Shown here in pieces: positions 51,671 to 58,456 of a DNA stretch of 58,456 bases. Both the position numbers and the translations under genes were made by a program. The notes under the pieces are model-generated. The model was not told the DNA's origin and made no database searches. It was given only the letters and a program-made list of their open reading frames with translations. Numbering within the stretch: position 1 is the first letter of the stretch; each line of letters starts with the position of its first letter. This DNA is from an uncultured Collinsella sp. (GTDB taxonomy: Bacteria; Actinomycetota; Coriobacteriia; Coriobacteriales; Coriobacteriaceae), in NCBI GenBank assembly GCA_958435945.1, contig CAUBIC010000016.1, positions 1 to 58,456 of the forward strand, read 5' to 3'.

Positions 51671-52087
51671 CTACTCGGCCTCTTCGGTGTCCTCTGCATC
51701 GTCGGGCTCAACGGACTCGACGGGCACCGAAGTCACGTTGTCCTCGACCGAATCGACGATGTCGCGCACATGGGCCAAAAAGGCCGTGCGCTCGGGGGCG
51801 GTCATAACGCGGACGCGGGCCAGGATGAGCTCGTCGAGCACGCGCTGTGCCGCAGTCTCGCCCTGCATGCCCAGGCGCTCGGTCAGGTCGGAGATGGTGC
51901 CGCCGGCCTGCTCGAACATGTCGGACACGCTGCGGGCGATATCGGGAGTGCCGGCGTCCTTGCGCACCTGCTCACCCTTGGTATTGAGGTCGTCGAGGAC
52001 CTTCTTGCCGCCCTCGACGGCAACGGCGGCGGCACCGAAGCCCACGTTGATGGCACCGTTAACAAGCTGATCGAATTTCATAACCAT
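51671..52087 (-). CDS. Phasin-like/PhaF-type coiled-coil protein
   Basis: A 138-residue protein with a helical N-terminus (FDQLVNGAINVGFGAAAVAVEGGKKVLDDLNTKGEQVRKDAG), a middle VSDMFEQAGGTISDLTERLG repeat-like segment and a very acidic tail (VEPDDAEDTEEAE). It resembles phasin-family or polyhydroxyalkanoate-regulator proteins often found next to UbiB genes. The match is to a general pattern. The ATG at 52087 has GGAG six bases upstream; a later ATG is two codons downstream. It is first in a two-gene unit with ubiB-like. Carbon-storage granules are not implied. Confidence 0.7.
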   Translation of the reverse strand: MVMKFDQLVNGAINVGFGAAAVAVEGGKKVLDDLNTKGEQVRKDAGTPDIARSVSDMFEQAGGTISDLTERLGMQGETAAQRVLDELILARVRVMTAPERTAFLAHVRDIVDSVEDNVTSVPVESVEPDDAEDTEEAE

Positions 52088-52182
52088 GGTTGGCTCCAAT
52101 CATGAACAACTGCATTGGCCTTCTTGTACCCAAGATTGGGTGAACGACACAAAATCGTTTTATCCCCGGGATAGAAATCGAG

Positions 52183-52222
52183 CGGGGCAAAGCCTTTGAC
52201 GGCGTTTGTCCCGCTCGTTCGC
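52183..52222 (-). terminator. Probable terminator of the C69 peptidase gene
   Basis: On the minus strand CGAGCGGG, ACAAACGCC pair with GGCTTTG, CCCGCTCG around a short loop, followed by ATTTC. The T-run is weak. Confidence 0.6.
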
Positions 52223-52235
52223 CGCAAGGCCGTCT

Positions 52236-53759
52236 TTACCTTACGTTGTCGTTCATCGCGAAGGAGTTCTTCATGGCACAGCTCGTGGTGTAGAGCACCT
52301 TGCCCAACAGAGCATCGGTTTCCACGCGCACAAGCTCGGCAAAGGCCTCGTTAGCACGGGCGAGCTCGGCAGGCACCTCGGCCTCGGGCAGCGCGGCTAC
52401 GACAGCGTCAACGTCGTGAATCTGCTTGCGGCCCATGCCGCCGACCTTCTCCTGATAGTCCTCGACCGCGCGACCGCACTCGTGGAAGCGAACATCGGCC
52501 AAGGCACCGATCAGGCGATTTGCCCAATAGAAATTCTCGGACGTCACGCGAGCCTGCGTGTCGGCGTAGTACTCGGGCATGGTCTCGACATTGGCGTACA
52601 GCGGCACGAGCGCGTTAAACGAGTTAGAGCCAAACGCCATCCACTGCACGGCGCGATACGCCGGCTGCGCATAGGGGCGCAGCTGCAGCACGGCAAGCTG
52701 GCTGTTGCGGTTGATGCCGATGGGACGATAGGCGCCGCGCGTGGCGGGCGTGCCCTTGCTGCCGTAGCAGTCGTACTCCGTACCCTGGTAGTGGCTCGAA
52801 AGCACGTACTTGATATCCTCGATGGTCACCTTGCGCTCGGGCACGCGGCTCCAGGGGATATCGTCGCTCTCGGGCGTGTAGTCGGCCTCGGGACCGTCCC
52901 ACACATCGCTGGGGTTGAGACAGCGCTGCATATACCAGGCACGCGGCGTGTTGTAGACGTGGTCGCTGTCGCTGTGCGAGCCAAAGGCCTCGCGCGGGTT
53001 AAAGACCGCGGCGGGACCGTCGCCCTCGACGCCCAGCGTCAGGTCCAGATGCCACTCGGCCATCCAGGAGCGCAGGTCGGCGGAGCACATGTGGTCGACC
53101 TGGGCGCCCTCGGCGTCGTCCAGGTCAAAGCTATCGATACCCAGCTGGTTGGGCATGGTCACGTAAGCATCATCGGGCACGCGCTTGGCGATCCAGTGGT
53201 GGCCGCCGATGGTCTCGAGCCACCAGATCTCGTCAACATCACTAAAGGCGATGCCGTTGTTCTCGTAGGTGCCGTAGCGCTCGAGCAGGTCGCCCAGGAT
53301 GCGCACGCCATCGCGGGCAGACTTGGCGTACGGCAGCACCAGGGTCACCATATCCTCCTCGCCCAAACCACCGGGCTGCGCCGGAACATAGCCGTCCTCG
53401 CCCTCGTTGCCCTTGGCGGGCACGTAGTCCACGAGCGGATCGGCGCCGCGGACGCGCTCGTTGGTGGTGAGCGTCTCGGTAGCGGACATGCCAACATTGA
53501 GCTCGTTGAAGCCGGCCTCAGCCCAAATGCCATGACCCGGGACAACGTCGGGGACGCTTGTGTAACGCATGGGATCGTCGGGCAGCTCAACGGTCAGGTG
53601 GCTCAGGACGCTCGTGTAGACACGCGGCTGCTCGTCGGGATGCACCACGCGCATGCGCTTGGGCTCAAACACCCCGTTGGACGAGTCCTCATTGCGGGCG
53701 ACAAGCGTCGACCCGTCGTAGCTCGCGTTCTTACCAACCAAAATCGTTGTGCACGGCAT
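52236..53759 (-). CDS. Peptidase family C69 (dipeptidase A-like) Ntn hydrolase
   Basis: A 507-residue family C69 protein. It begins MPCTTILVGKNASYDGSTLVARNEDS, so after trimming the N-terminal Cys3 would be the nucleophile. FNELNVGMSATETL and EIWWLETIGGHHWIAKRVPDD are the other family blocks. AGGAGG lies six bases before the ATG at 53759 (an ATG two codons earlier is also open). C69 enzymes are broad-specificity dipeptidases; this one has no signal peptide. It is the only gene on its transcript, with a probable terminator downstream. Confidence 0.9.
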   Translation of the reverse strand: MPCTTILVGKNASYDGSTLVARNEDSSNGVFEPKRMRVVHPDEQPRVYTSVLSHLTVELPDDPMRYTSVPDVVPGHGIWAEAGFNELNVGMSATETLTTNERVRGADPLVDYVPAKGNEGEDGYVPAQPGGLGEEDMVTLVLPYAKSARDGVRILGDLLERYGTYENNGIAFSDVDEIWWLETIGGHHWIAKRVPDDAYVTMPNQLGIDSFDLDDAEGAQVDHMCSADLRSWMAEWHLDLTLGVEGDGPAAVFNPREAFGSHSDSDHVYNTPRAWYMQRCLNPSDVWDGPEADYTPESDDIPWSRVPERKVTIEDIKYVLSSHYQGTEYDCYGSKGTPATRGAYRPIGINRNSQLAVLQLRPYAQPAYRAVQWMAFGSNSFNALVPLYANVETMPEYYADTQARVTSENFYWANRLIGALADVRFHECGRAVEDYQEKVGGMGRKQIHDVDAVVAALPEAEVPAELARANEAFAELVRVETDALLGKVLYTTSCAMKNSFAMNDNVR

Positions 53760-53860
53760 GCGCATCCTCCTTGAGCGAAGAAATCAAACGGCAACAGTGT
53801 ATCGCTTCGGCGCAAAAAGGGCGAAACAGCCGCCCCGGCAACCCCTGTGGTCAAAAACGC

Positions 53861-54715
53861 CTATTTCGATGCACGCTCCGCCGCCTCGATCACGTGCTTG
53901 GCGAGAATCGCAGTGGTCACAGCCCCCACGCCGCCCGGCACGGGTGTGATGGCGTTAACGATCGGCTCCGCAGCATCAAAATCGACGTCGCCGATCAGCT
54001 TGCCGGCGGCCTCGTCCCAGTTGATGCCCACATCGACGATCGTCTGGCCCTCGCGGACCGCATCCGCGCCAATCGTGCGCGCACGTCCAACCGCGGCAAC
54101 AACAATGTCGGCAGAACGGCACTCGGCAGCCAAGTCGCGCGTATGCGTATGGCACGTCGTCACTGTGGCATTGCGAGCCGTAAGCATGGCGGCAACGGGA
54201 CGGCCAATCACCAGCGATCGACCGACGACCGCGACCTTGGCCCCATCCAGCTCAACGTCGTAATGGTCCAGCAACGCCAGCACGGCCTCGGCCGTGCAAG
54301 GAGCAAAGCCCTCGCCTCGCCCCGAAAGCGTGGTAAGCAGCGAGGCCGGCGTCATGGAGTCAACATCCTTGGCAGGATTGAGTGCCGCGGCAACTGCATC
54401 CTCGTCAAGCCCAGCGGGCAACGGACGAAACATCAGGCAGCCATGAACAGCGGGGTCGGCATTGATGTCCTCGATGGCCGCCAACAGCTCGTCCTGCGAA
54501 ACATCGGAGGGAAGCAATACGCGGCGAGCCTCAATGCCAACCTTCTCGCAGCGCTTGAGTGCACCGCGCTCGTAGGATAGATCGTCCTCGCGCTCGCCCA
54601 CGCGCACGATAGCAAGCGACGGCACGATGCCCCGTTCGCGCAGGGCGGCGCAGCGAGCAGCGAGTTCCTCAGTCAAAGCACGGGCAACGGGAGCACCCTT
54701 CAACAGCTCTGCCAT
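53861..54715 (-). CDS. folD: FolD-like methylenetetrahydrofolate dehydrogenase lacking the cyclohydrolase lysine
   Basis: A 284-residue FolD with normal order: SYERGALKRCEKVGIEA, FRPLPAGLDEDAV, PAKDVDSMTPASL, PCTAEAVLALL, VVGRSLVIGRPVAAML, DVGINWDEAAGKLIGDVD and ITPVPGGVGAVTTAIL. Compared with the family, YxxxK reads Tyr-Glu-Arg-Gly-Ala, so the catalytic Lys is Ala, and the Gln of QLPLP is Phe (FRPLP). Both residues serve the cyclohydrolase reaction. The NADP-binding half is normal, so dehydrogenase activity is expected. It starts two bases after the stop of the FchA-like gene, which could supply the missing step. Confidence 0.9.
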   Translation of the reverse strand: MAELLKGAPVARALTEELAARCAALRERGIVPSLAIVRVGEREDDLSYERGALKRCEKVGIEARRVLLPSDVSQDELLAAIEDINADPAVHGCLMFRPLPAGLDEDAVAAALNPAKDVDSMTPASLLTTLSGRGEGFAPCTAEAVLALLDHYDVELDGAKVAVVGRSLVIGRPVAAMLTARNATVTTCHTHTRDLAAECRSADIVVAAVGRARTIGADAVREGQTIVDVGINWDEAAGKLIGDVDFDAAEPIVNAITPVPGGVGAVTTAILAKHVIEAAERASK

Positions 54716-54717
54716 GG

Positions 54718-55350
54718 CTATCCCCTCTTCCTTGCGGCGTCAGCGGCGCGGCGCGCCAGCGCATCGGCGCGCGGCAGCCACGTATCGAGCAGCTCGTCAC
54801 ATGCAGCCTCGAGCTCCTCGGCGCGGGCACGATCCTTCATAGACGTGGTGTTCGCAAAGAGCGTCAGGCTCGCGCCTTGCATGGCGGCGCGGCAGAACAC
54901 GGCGCCGCATGCCACGTCGGACAGCAACTGGCGCGAACCCTTGTCGGCCATGTCCTCGAGCAGCGCCAGCGCGCGCCCGCAGGCATCCATGATCCGGTAC
55001 GGCGGCATGGCCGCCACGCGCAACGCGTCCTGAATCGCCGCGGGTCGAGCCGGGTCCTCGCGCGGAATGCCGTACGACGCGGACACCTGGCCGTATGCAC
55101 GAACATCCTCGGCAACCAGACCCACTAGTTCCTGCGCCAACTCGTCTGCCTGGGCAAATGCACGCGTCAGATCGTCCGCCCGATCGCTAAGCGCGGGATT
55201 GGTCGCCCCGTAGCGAGCGACCATCCCGCAAAGCGAGGCGCCCAGCGCGCCCACAAAGGCGCTCGCGCTACCGCCGCCGGGAACCGGCTCGCGCGCGGCC
55301 AGCGCCTCGGCAAACCCACGGCAGGTCTTGTCCATCATCTCTTGGCTCAT
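54718..55350 (-). CDS. FchA-like cyclodeaminase/cyclohydrolase family protein
   Basis: A 210-residue, all-helical protein of the formiminotransferase-cyclodeaminase C-terminal family. It has AAREPVPGGGSASAFVGALGASLCGMVA near the start (the PGGGSxxA loop), AQELVGLVAEDVRAYGQV, and a CGAVFCRAAMQGASLTLFANTTSMKD block. As a stand-alone protein next to folD it fits FchA, the methenyl-THF cyclohydrolase of acetogens and purine fermenters, more than histidine degradation. It is the first gene of the pair, with AAGG ten bases before the ATG. No histidine-degradation genes are nearby. Confidence 0.85.
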   Translation of the reverse strand: MSQEMMDKTCRGFAEALAAREPVPGGGSASAFVGALGASLCGMVARYGATNPALSDRADDLTRAFAQADELAQELVGLVAEDVRAYGQVSASYGIPREDPARPAAIQDALRVAAMPPYRIMDACGRALALLEDMADKGSRQLLSDVACGAVFCRAAMQGASLTLFANTTSMKDRARAEELEAACDELLDTWLPRADALARRAADAARKRG

Positions 55351-55512
55351 ACGTATGCACCTTCAAGTCATATAGATCGGTCGGGCGGCAACTGCCGACC
55401 AACCGCATCAAACACGTAATGATGCTAAGTCTAGCCCATAAGCACATGAGCGTCAGCACACCTGGCCATCACGGATTTCTATGACGAACGATAGGCGTCG
55501 GCGCCGCAAACA

Positions 55513-55530
55513 TGGGACACATGGCCCACC
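55513..55530 (+). promoter_or_regulatory. Shared upstream motif of lipoprotein 1
   Basis: TGGGACACATGGCCCACC lies 198 bases upstream of lipoprotein 1. The identical 18 bases occur at 56470-56487 before its paralogue. TGGG and CCCA arms make it partly palindromic, like an activator site. The rest of 55351-55727 shows a GGTCGG/CCGACC hairpin near 55378-55400 and no gene. Confidence 0.5.
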
Positions 55531-55727
55531 TTTCGAGACTCCCGAACGGCACAAACTGGGGCATATCTATAAGTAAGGAACCCGTTGGGGCACGGCCGCG
55601 CAACGGCCACAAGCGATGAACGGAGGCATAAGCCGCACAGCACACAGAGACATCCGCCGCCAGCGCAATCAGTACCCCAACAGCATGCGGCGCCGTGATG
55701 TCATCGGCAGACAAGGAGGACGCCACC

Positions 55728-56333
55728 ATGAAGAAAAAGACCCTATCGATCCTTTCCCTGTGCATCGCCCTCTTTGCCGCGTTTGCCCTTGTCGGCTGCG
55801 ACGGGAGCGCATCGGGCGTGGGCGGCAGCGCCGCTAAGAGCGAGAGCAAAGAAAAGGCCCCCGTTGCCAAGAAGACTGACTTTATCTGGTTTAAGGTCGA
55901 GATGCCCGAGGGCGTTGGCGTAAGCGACTCCGCTGGCAAGAATGCCGACAGGGTCCAGTTCACCTTCCCCGAAGACGAGAACGGTTCGGCCGATCGCTTT
56001 ATCCCCGTTTGGAAAAAAGCGCTGACGGCAGAGGAATCCCACGCCGACCAGGCAGAAAAGAAAGGTGATACGTTCCAGTGGAAGGATGGCGGGTCCGTCG
56101 AGTATAACGGCAGGACGTGGCTCGTCGGAACGTACGAGGACAACAGCGGCGTCTCAACCCTCCTCTTTACCGACGTTGAGCCGGGAAGTGTCTACGTCCT
56201 CATCTCGAACTTCGATCTGCATAAGAAAGAAGCCGAGGCGCTCCTCAACTCCATCGAGTTTCCCGATGACATGGCGAAGGCAGTTGCCGAGGCACGCGAA
56301 GTCGAGATTTCGAGCATCGAGATCAAGCATTAG
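55728..56333 (+). CDS. Lipoprotein of unknown function (paralogue 1)
   Basis: A 201-residue lipoprotein. It has a KKK start, a hydrophobic signal (SILSLCIALFAAFA) and a lipobox LVGC with Cys near residue 24. The mature part keeps a pattern shared with the gene at 56560: TDFIWFKVEMPEGVGV, DRFIPVW, VEYNGRTW, TLLFTDVEPGSVYVLI, and LLNSIEFPDDMAKAVAEA. It may bind or sense something at the outer face of the membrane, but no known domain is recognized. AGGAGG lies eight bases before the ATG at 55728. A terminator follows at 56386-56422. Confidence 0.85.
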   Translation: MKKKTLSILSLCIALFAAFALVGCDGSASGVGGSAAKSESKEKAPVAKKTDFIWFKVEMPEGVGVSDSAGKNADRVQFTFPEDENGSADRFIPVWKKALTAEESHADQAEKKGDTFQWKDGGSVEYNGRTWLVGTYEDNSGVSTLLFTDVEPGSVYVLISNFDLHKKEAEALLNSIEFPDDMAKAVAEAREVEISSIEIKH

Positions 56334-56385
56334 GGGATCGCACGCAGCATCGCATGCGCAGTCATTAAATGATCGGACGCCCAGC

Positions 56386-56422
56386 CAGGGGAGGATCGGA
56401 TCGGCCGGCCCTCCCCTCTTTT
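56386..56422 (+). terminator. Terminator after lipoprotein 1
   Basis: AGGGGAGG pairs with CCTCCCCT around an inner CGG/CCG hairpin, then CTTTTAC. Confidence 0.8.
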
Positions 56423-56469
56423 ACGCCCGGGCATATTGCCACTTGTCGGAGCAAATCCGGCCCTCAGAA

Positions 56470-56487
56470 TGGGACACATGGCCCACC
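56470..56487 (+). promoter_or_regulatory. Shared upstream motif of lipoprotein 2
   Basis: An exact repeat of the 18-base motif at 55513-55530, here 73 bases upstream of the start codon. A TACAGT/TAAAGA-like region between them could be a -10. Identical sequence before both tandem paralogues suggests a common regulator, or simply that it was copied with the duplication. Confidence 0.55.
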
Positions 56488-56559
56488 CGAACGAGCCGCT
56501 CGCGCGTACAGTAAAGACAGGTAATCCATAGGCGGTTACAGATCGAGGAGGACACGACC

Positions 56560-57153
56560 ATGAAAAAGAAGGCCTTTGCGATTCTCACCCTCTGCATCAG
56601 CCTCTTTGCCGCAGTTGCCCTGGTGGGCTGCGGTGGCAGCGGCGGCGCTACCGGAAGTGGCGGTGGCGGCGGAGCTGAAAAGCCAGCCGTGGATATGAGG
56701 ACCGACTTCGTTTGGTTTAAGGTCGAGGTTCCCGAGGGCGTCGAGATCACCGACGTCGCAGGCGACACCGCCGACAGGGCCCAGTTTAAGTTCACCGAGA
56801 GCGAGCACGCCAGCGATCGCTTCATCCCTGTCTTCGACTCTGACAAGAACGCCGACGAGCTGTTCGACTACGAGGCCAAATGGAAGGCCAACTCTGGATG
56901 GACCGAGAGCGATCCCGTTAAGTACAACGGCAAGACCTGGCGCAGTGCCTACTTCACGCACTCGGGCGGCGTAACGACCGAATACTTCACCGACGTTGAC
57001 GGCGGCAGTGTGTACGTGCGTATCGACAACGTCGAAGAGCACAAGGACGCCGTCGAAACCATGATGAAGTCTCTGGAATTTGCCGACGACATCGCCAAGG
57101 CCAAGACCGAGGCCATGGACGTTAAGCTCGAGGATATCGAGATTAAACGCTAA
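56560..57153 (+). CDS. Lipoprotein of unknown function (paralogue 2)
   Basis: A 197-residue tandem paralogue of 55728-56333, with signal (AFAILTLCISLFAAVAL) and lipobox LVGC. A Gly/Ser linker (SGGATGSGGGGG) precedes the mature domain TDFVWFKVEVPEGVEITDVAG, DRFIPVFDSDKNADEL, VKYNGKTWRSAYF, TEYFTDVDGGSVYVRI and MMKSLEFADDIAKAKTEA. The first 15 residues of each mature domain are almost identical, while middles differ. AGGAGG lies eight bases before the ATG. It ends with the terminator at 57226-57256. Confidence 0.85.
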   Translation: MKKKAFAILTLCISLFAAVALVGCGGSGGATGSGGGGGAEKPAVDMRTDFVWFKVEVPEGVEITDVAGDTADRAQFKFTESEHASDRFIPVFDSDKNADELFDYEAKWKANSGWTESDPVKYNGKTWRSAYFTHSGGVTTEYFTDVDGGSVYVRIDNVEEHKDAVETMMKSLEFADDIAKAKTEAMDVKLEDIEIKR

Positions 57154-57225
57154 GCGACTGGCGAGCGCAGCGGGAAACACGGGCGCAGCGTAAACAAGCG
57201 ACGGTATCCCAGCGCTTCGTACCAA

Positions 57226-57256
57226 GGGAGGGCCGGTAAACCGACCCTCCTTTTCT
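57226..57256 (+). terminator. Terminator after lipoprotein 2
   Basis: GGAGGGCCGGT and ACCGACCCTCC pair imperfectly with an AA loop and end in TTTTC. The bases up to 57458 carry a TATAGT (57412) that could be the -10 of the next gene. Confidence 0.85.
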
Positions 57257-57458
57257 TATGCCGGTAGCCGACGAACGCGAGGACGCCGGACGCCGGAACC
57301 GCCCCAAATGTGGCAACAGTACGAACACGACAAACACCCCAACACGTCCACCCGCCGATTTATTGCGCCGCGCAGACAATTAAACCGGCGTCTTTAAACA
57401 TCTGGGCAGTATAGTGACCAAAACTATCGCATAACCGCACTCTGCGAATGGAGAAGTT

Positions 57459-58401
57459 ATGACCGAACACCACGCCATCAGCCGCCGAGCGTTTACGCTG
57501 GGCCTTGGACTTGCAGCGTTGTCGCCACTTGCAAGCCTGCCCGAAACCGCAGTACCGGGCATTCCCCTGCGTGCGGCATTTGCAGAAGACACGCCCACAT
57601 CGGCGGTCAACCTCGACAAGTTCGTCATTCGCCTTCGCCCCGCGGGCTATTTTCGCACCGCGAGCGTCAACGAAGACGGCAACGTCATCGGCAACGTCTG
57701 CCACCTGTTTAATGACGGCACGTCCAGCAAGCTCATCCTTGAGCACGTAGAGACCGATACAGAAAATAGAAACTGGTATGCCATCCGCACCCTGCTCAAT
57801 TTCGAAGAGCACAAGAAGACGGGCTACAGCATTTGGTCGGTCGATGGCGACTCGGACAAAGATGGAAAGGTCATCCACGTATGGAGTGGCGAGCATGACG
57901 GCAAGGCCAGCCGCTCTTTTGCGTTCGACCGCCAGCCAAACGGAACCTACATCATCCGAGACCGCACAAACGAGAAAAAAGACATTAATTACCTGGCCAT
58001 AGAAAAGGACGGCAAAGACCAAGACAACAACAAGATCTGCCACAAGAGGAAGAGCATTCCGTGGGAGCTCGAACTTGTCGGTTACGACAAGGGCGAGATC
58101 AATACCACGGTTAGAAGTATCGACTGGATCAAGTATAGCAGCTACGTCGACGGACCATGCTGGATGAAATACGTCGACGGCAACAAATACCTCGACGAGC
58201 TGAGCATCCCGGGCACGCATGATTCAAGCACCTGCAGCGTCGACAACGACACCGAGCCCCAAACCTCGCTTGCAAAGTGCCAGCAGGATTACATCCCCAC
58301 GCAGCTGCTCGAAGGCATTCGCTATTTTGATATCCGACTTGGAAAGAACAACGAGAACGGCGACCCCGGCATCGACCATGGAATATGCTACCTGCTCAAA
58401 A
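57459..58401 (+). CDS. Tat-exported PI-PLC X-domain protein, disrupted at the window edge
   Basis: GGAG lies before the ATG at 57459. Residues 8-13 (SRRAFT) form a twin-arginine motif and a hydrophobic signal follows, so the protein is exported. After about 150 unassigned residues comes the start of a phosphatidylinositol-specific phospholipase C X domain: LDELSIPGTHDSSTC (first catalytic His), QTSLAKCQQDYIPTQLLEGIRYFDIRLG (conserved Arg and Asp) and GIDHGICYLL (second His region). The coding sense then changes to a hairpin typical of an insertion-sequence end at 58402. The frame stays open to 58456, but those residues (KMNCLPFLGHEKW) do not look like PI-PLC, so the gene is probably interrupted. 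Confidence 0.75.
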
Positions 58402-58456
58402 TGAACTGCCTCCCATTTCTTGGACATGAGAAATGGGAGGCTTTTTATGCGTGTCG
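58402..58456 (+). mobile_element. Probable left end of an IS3-family (IS150-group) insertion sequence, partial
   Basis: TGAACTGCCTCCCATTTCTT resembles the terminal repeat of IS150-type IS3 elements (TG.ACTG.C.CC..TT.TTGGACA). A perfect hairpin follows, GCCTCCCATTTCT with AGAAATGGGAGGC, and TTTTT. An ATG at 58447 could start the first transposase ORF. The window ends after 55 bases, so the transposase is not visible. Confidence 0.6.

Noticed and set aside
55378..55400. A tetrahydrofolate riboswitch before the FchA-like gene.
   Set aside because: Only a simple GGTCGG/CCGACC hairpin is present. The conserved bases of the THF riboswitch are not.
55469..56143. A 224-codon minus-strand frame overlapping the first lipoprotein.
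   Set aside because: It is antisense to a clear lipoprotein with a paralogue. The mirrored frame also occurs under the second lipoprotein, as expected for a shadow.
57360..58220. A 286-codon minus-strand frame opposite the PI-PLC gene.
   Set aside because: The plus frame has a Shine-Dalgarno, Tat motif and PI-PLC motifs. The minus frame has none.

Overview
The window is GC-rich (about 60%), densely coded DNA from a chromosome. It looks like an anaerobic gut actinobacterium of class Coriobacteriia, probably Collinsella or a close relative. I infer this from the gene set (class III fructose bisphosphatase, QueH-type queuosine synthesis, a very large surface protein with a C-terminal membrane anchor) and from short intergenic repeats built around GTCCCC and GTGCCTGTCCCC cores. 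No marker such as rRNA is present. I saw no tRNA, rRNA, phage or CRISPR locus.

Layout. 0-2.5 kb: a nuclease-fold protein and two decayed genes, an M20 peptidase missing its middle and a half-length DUF1015 protein. 2.6-8.3 kb: two tandem histidine phosphatases, a nitroreductase behind an IdeR/DtxR-like box, an HdeD-like membrane protein, YaiI, a His-rich ArsP_2-type permease and a DEDDh exonuclease. 8.7-13.7 kb: a second nuclease-fold paralogue, a MITE-like element, a zinc/cadmium-type efflux operon (SmtB-like sensor, free-standing HMA protein, P1B ATPase) and a short DtxR/MntR regulator. 13.9-25.5 kb: HAD phosphatase, ABC-F protein, the pstSCAB operon, an M20 dipeptidase, a HAD phosphatase, DegV, a YafQ/RelB toxin-antitoxin pair and a LOG-family protein. 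25.7-32.9 kb: tgt, an SDR, a tail-anchored coiled-coil protein, queA, queH and a DUF3267 protein. 33-42.1 kb: a MetRS with unusual signature motifs, an RNA m5C methyltransferase, a 56-residue membrane protein, a TIM-barrel protein, DegV, fbp and two GtrA proteins. 42.2-49.8 kb: a 62-bp tandem palindrome array, then a minus-strand two-gene surface operon with DUF4430 (transcobalamin-like) modules behind a cobalamin riboswitch. 49.9-58.5 kb: UbiB with a phasin-like partner, a C69 dipeptidase, FolD plus an FchA-like cyclohydrolase, two tandem lipoproteins, and a PI-PLC gene that appears to be cut by an insertion sequence at the window edge.

How genes work together. Tgt, QueA and QueH cover the late steps of queuosine modification. 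PstSCAB imports phosphate. The SmtB-like sensor, HMA protein and ATPase form a metal efflux unit with matching operators at two promoters. FolD has lost the cyclohydrolase lysine and glutamine and sits beside a dedicated cyclohydrolase-family protein, so the pair probably divides the usual bifunctional activity.

Most notable are (1) the riboswitch-controlled DUF4430 surface operon, a candidate corrinoid-capture system; (2) two copies of a roughly 150-bp element directly after stop codons, with different stem sequences but the same three-helix layout; (3) the four-copy array with an exact 62-bp period; and (4) the split FolD/FchA pair.
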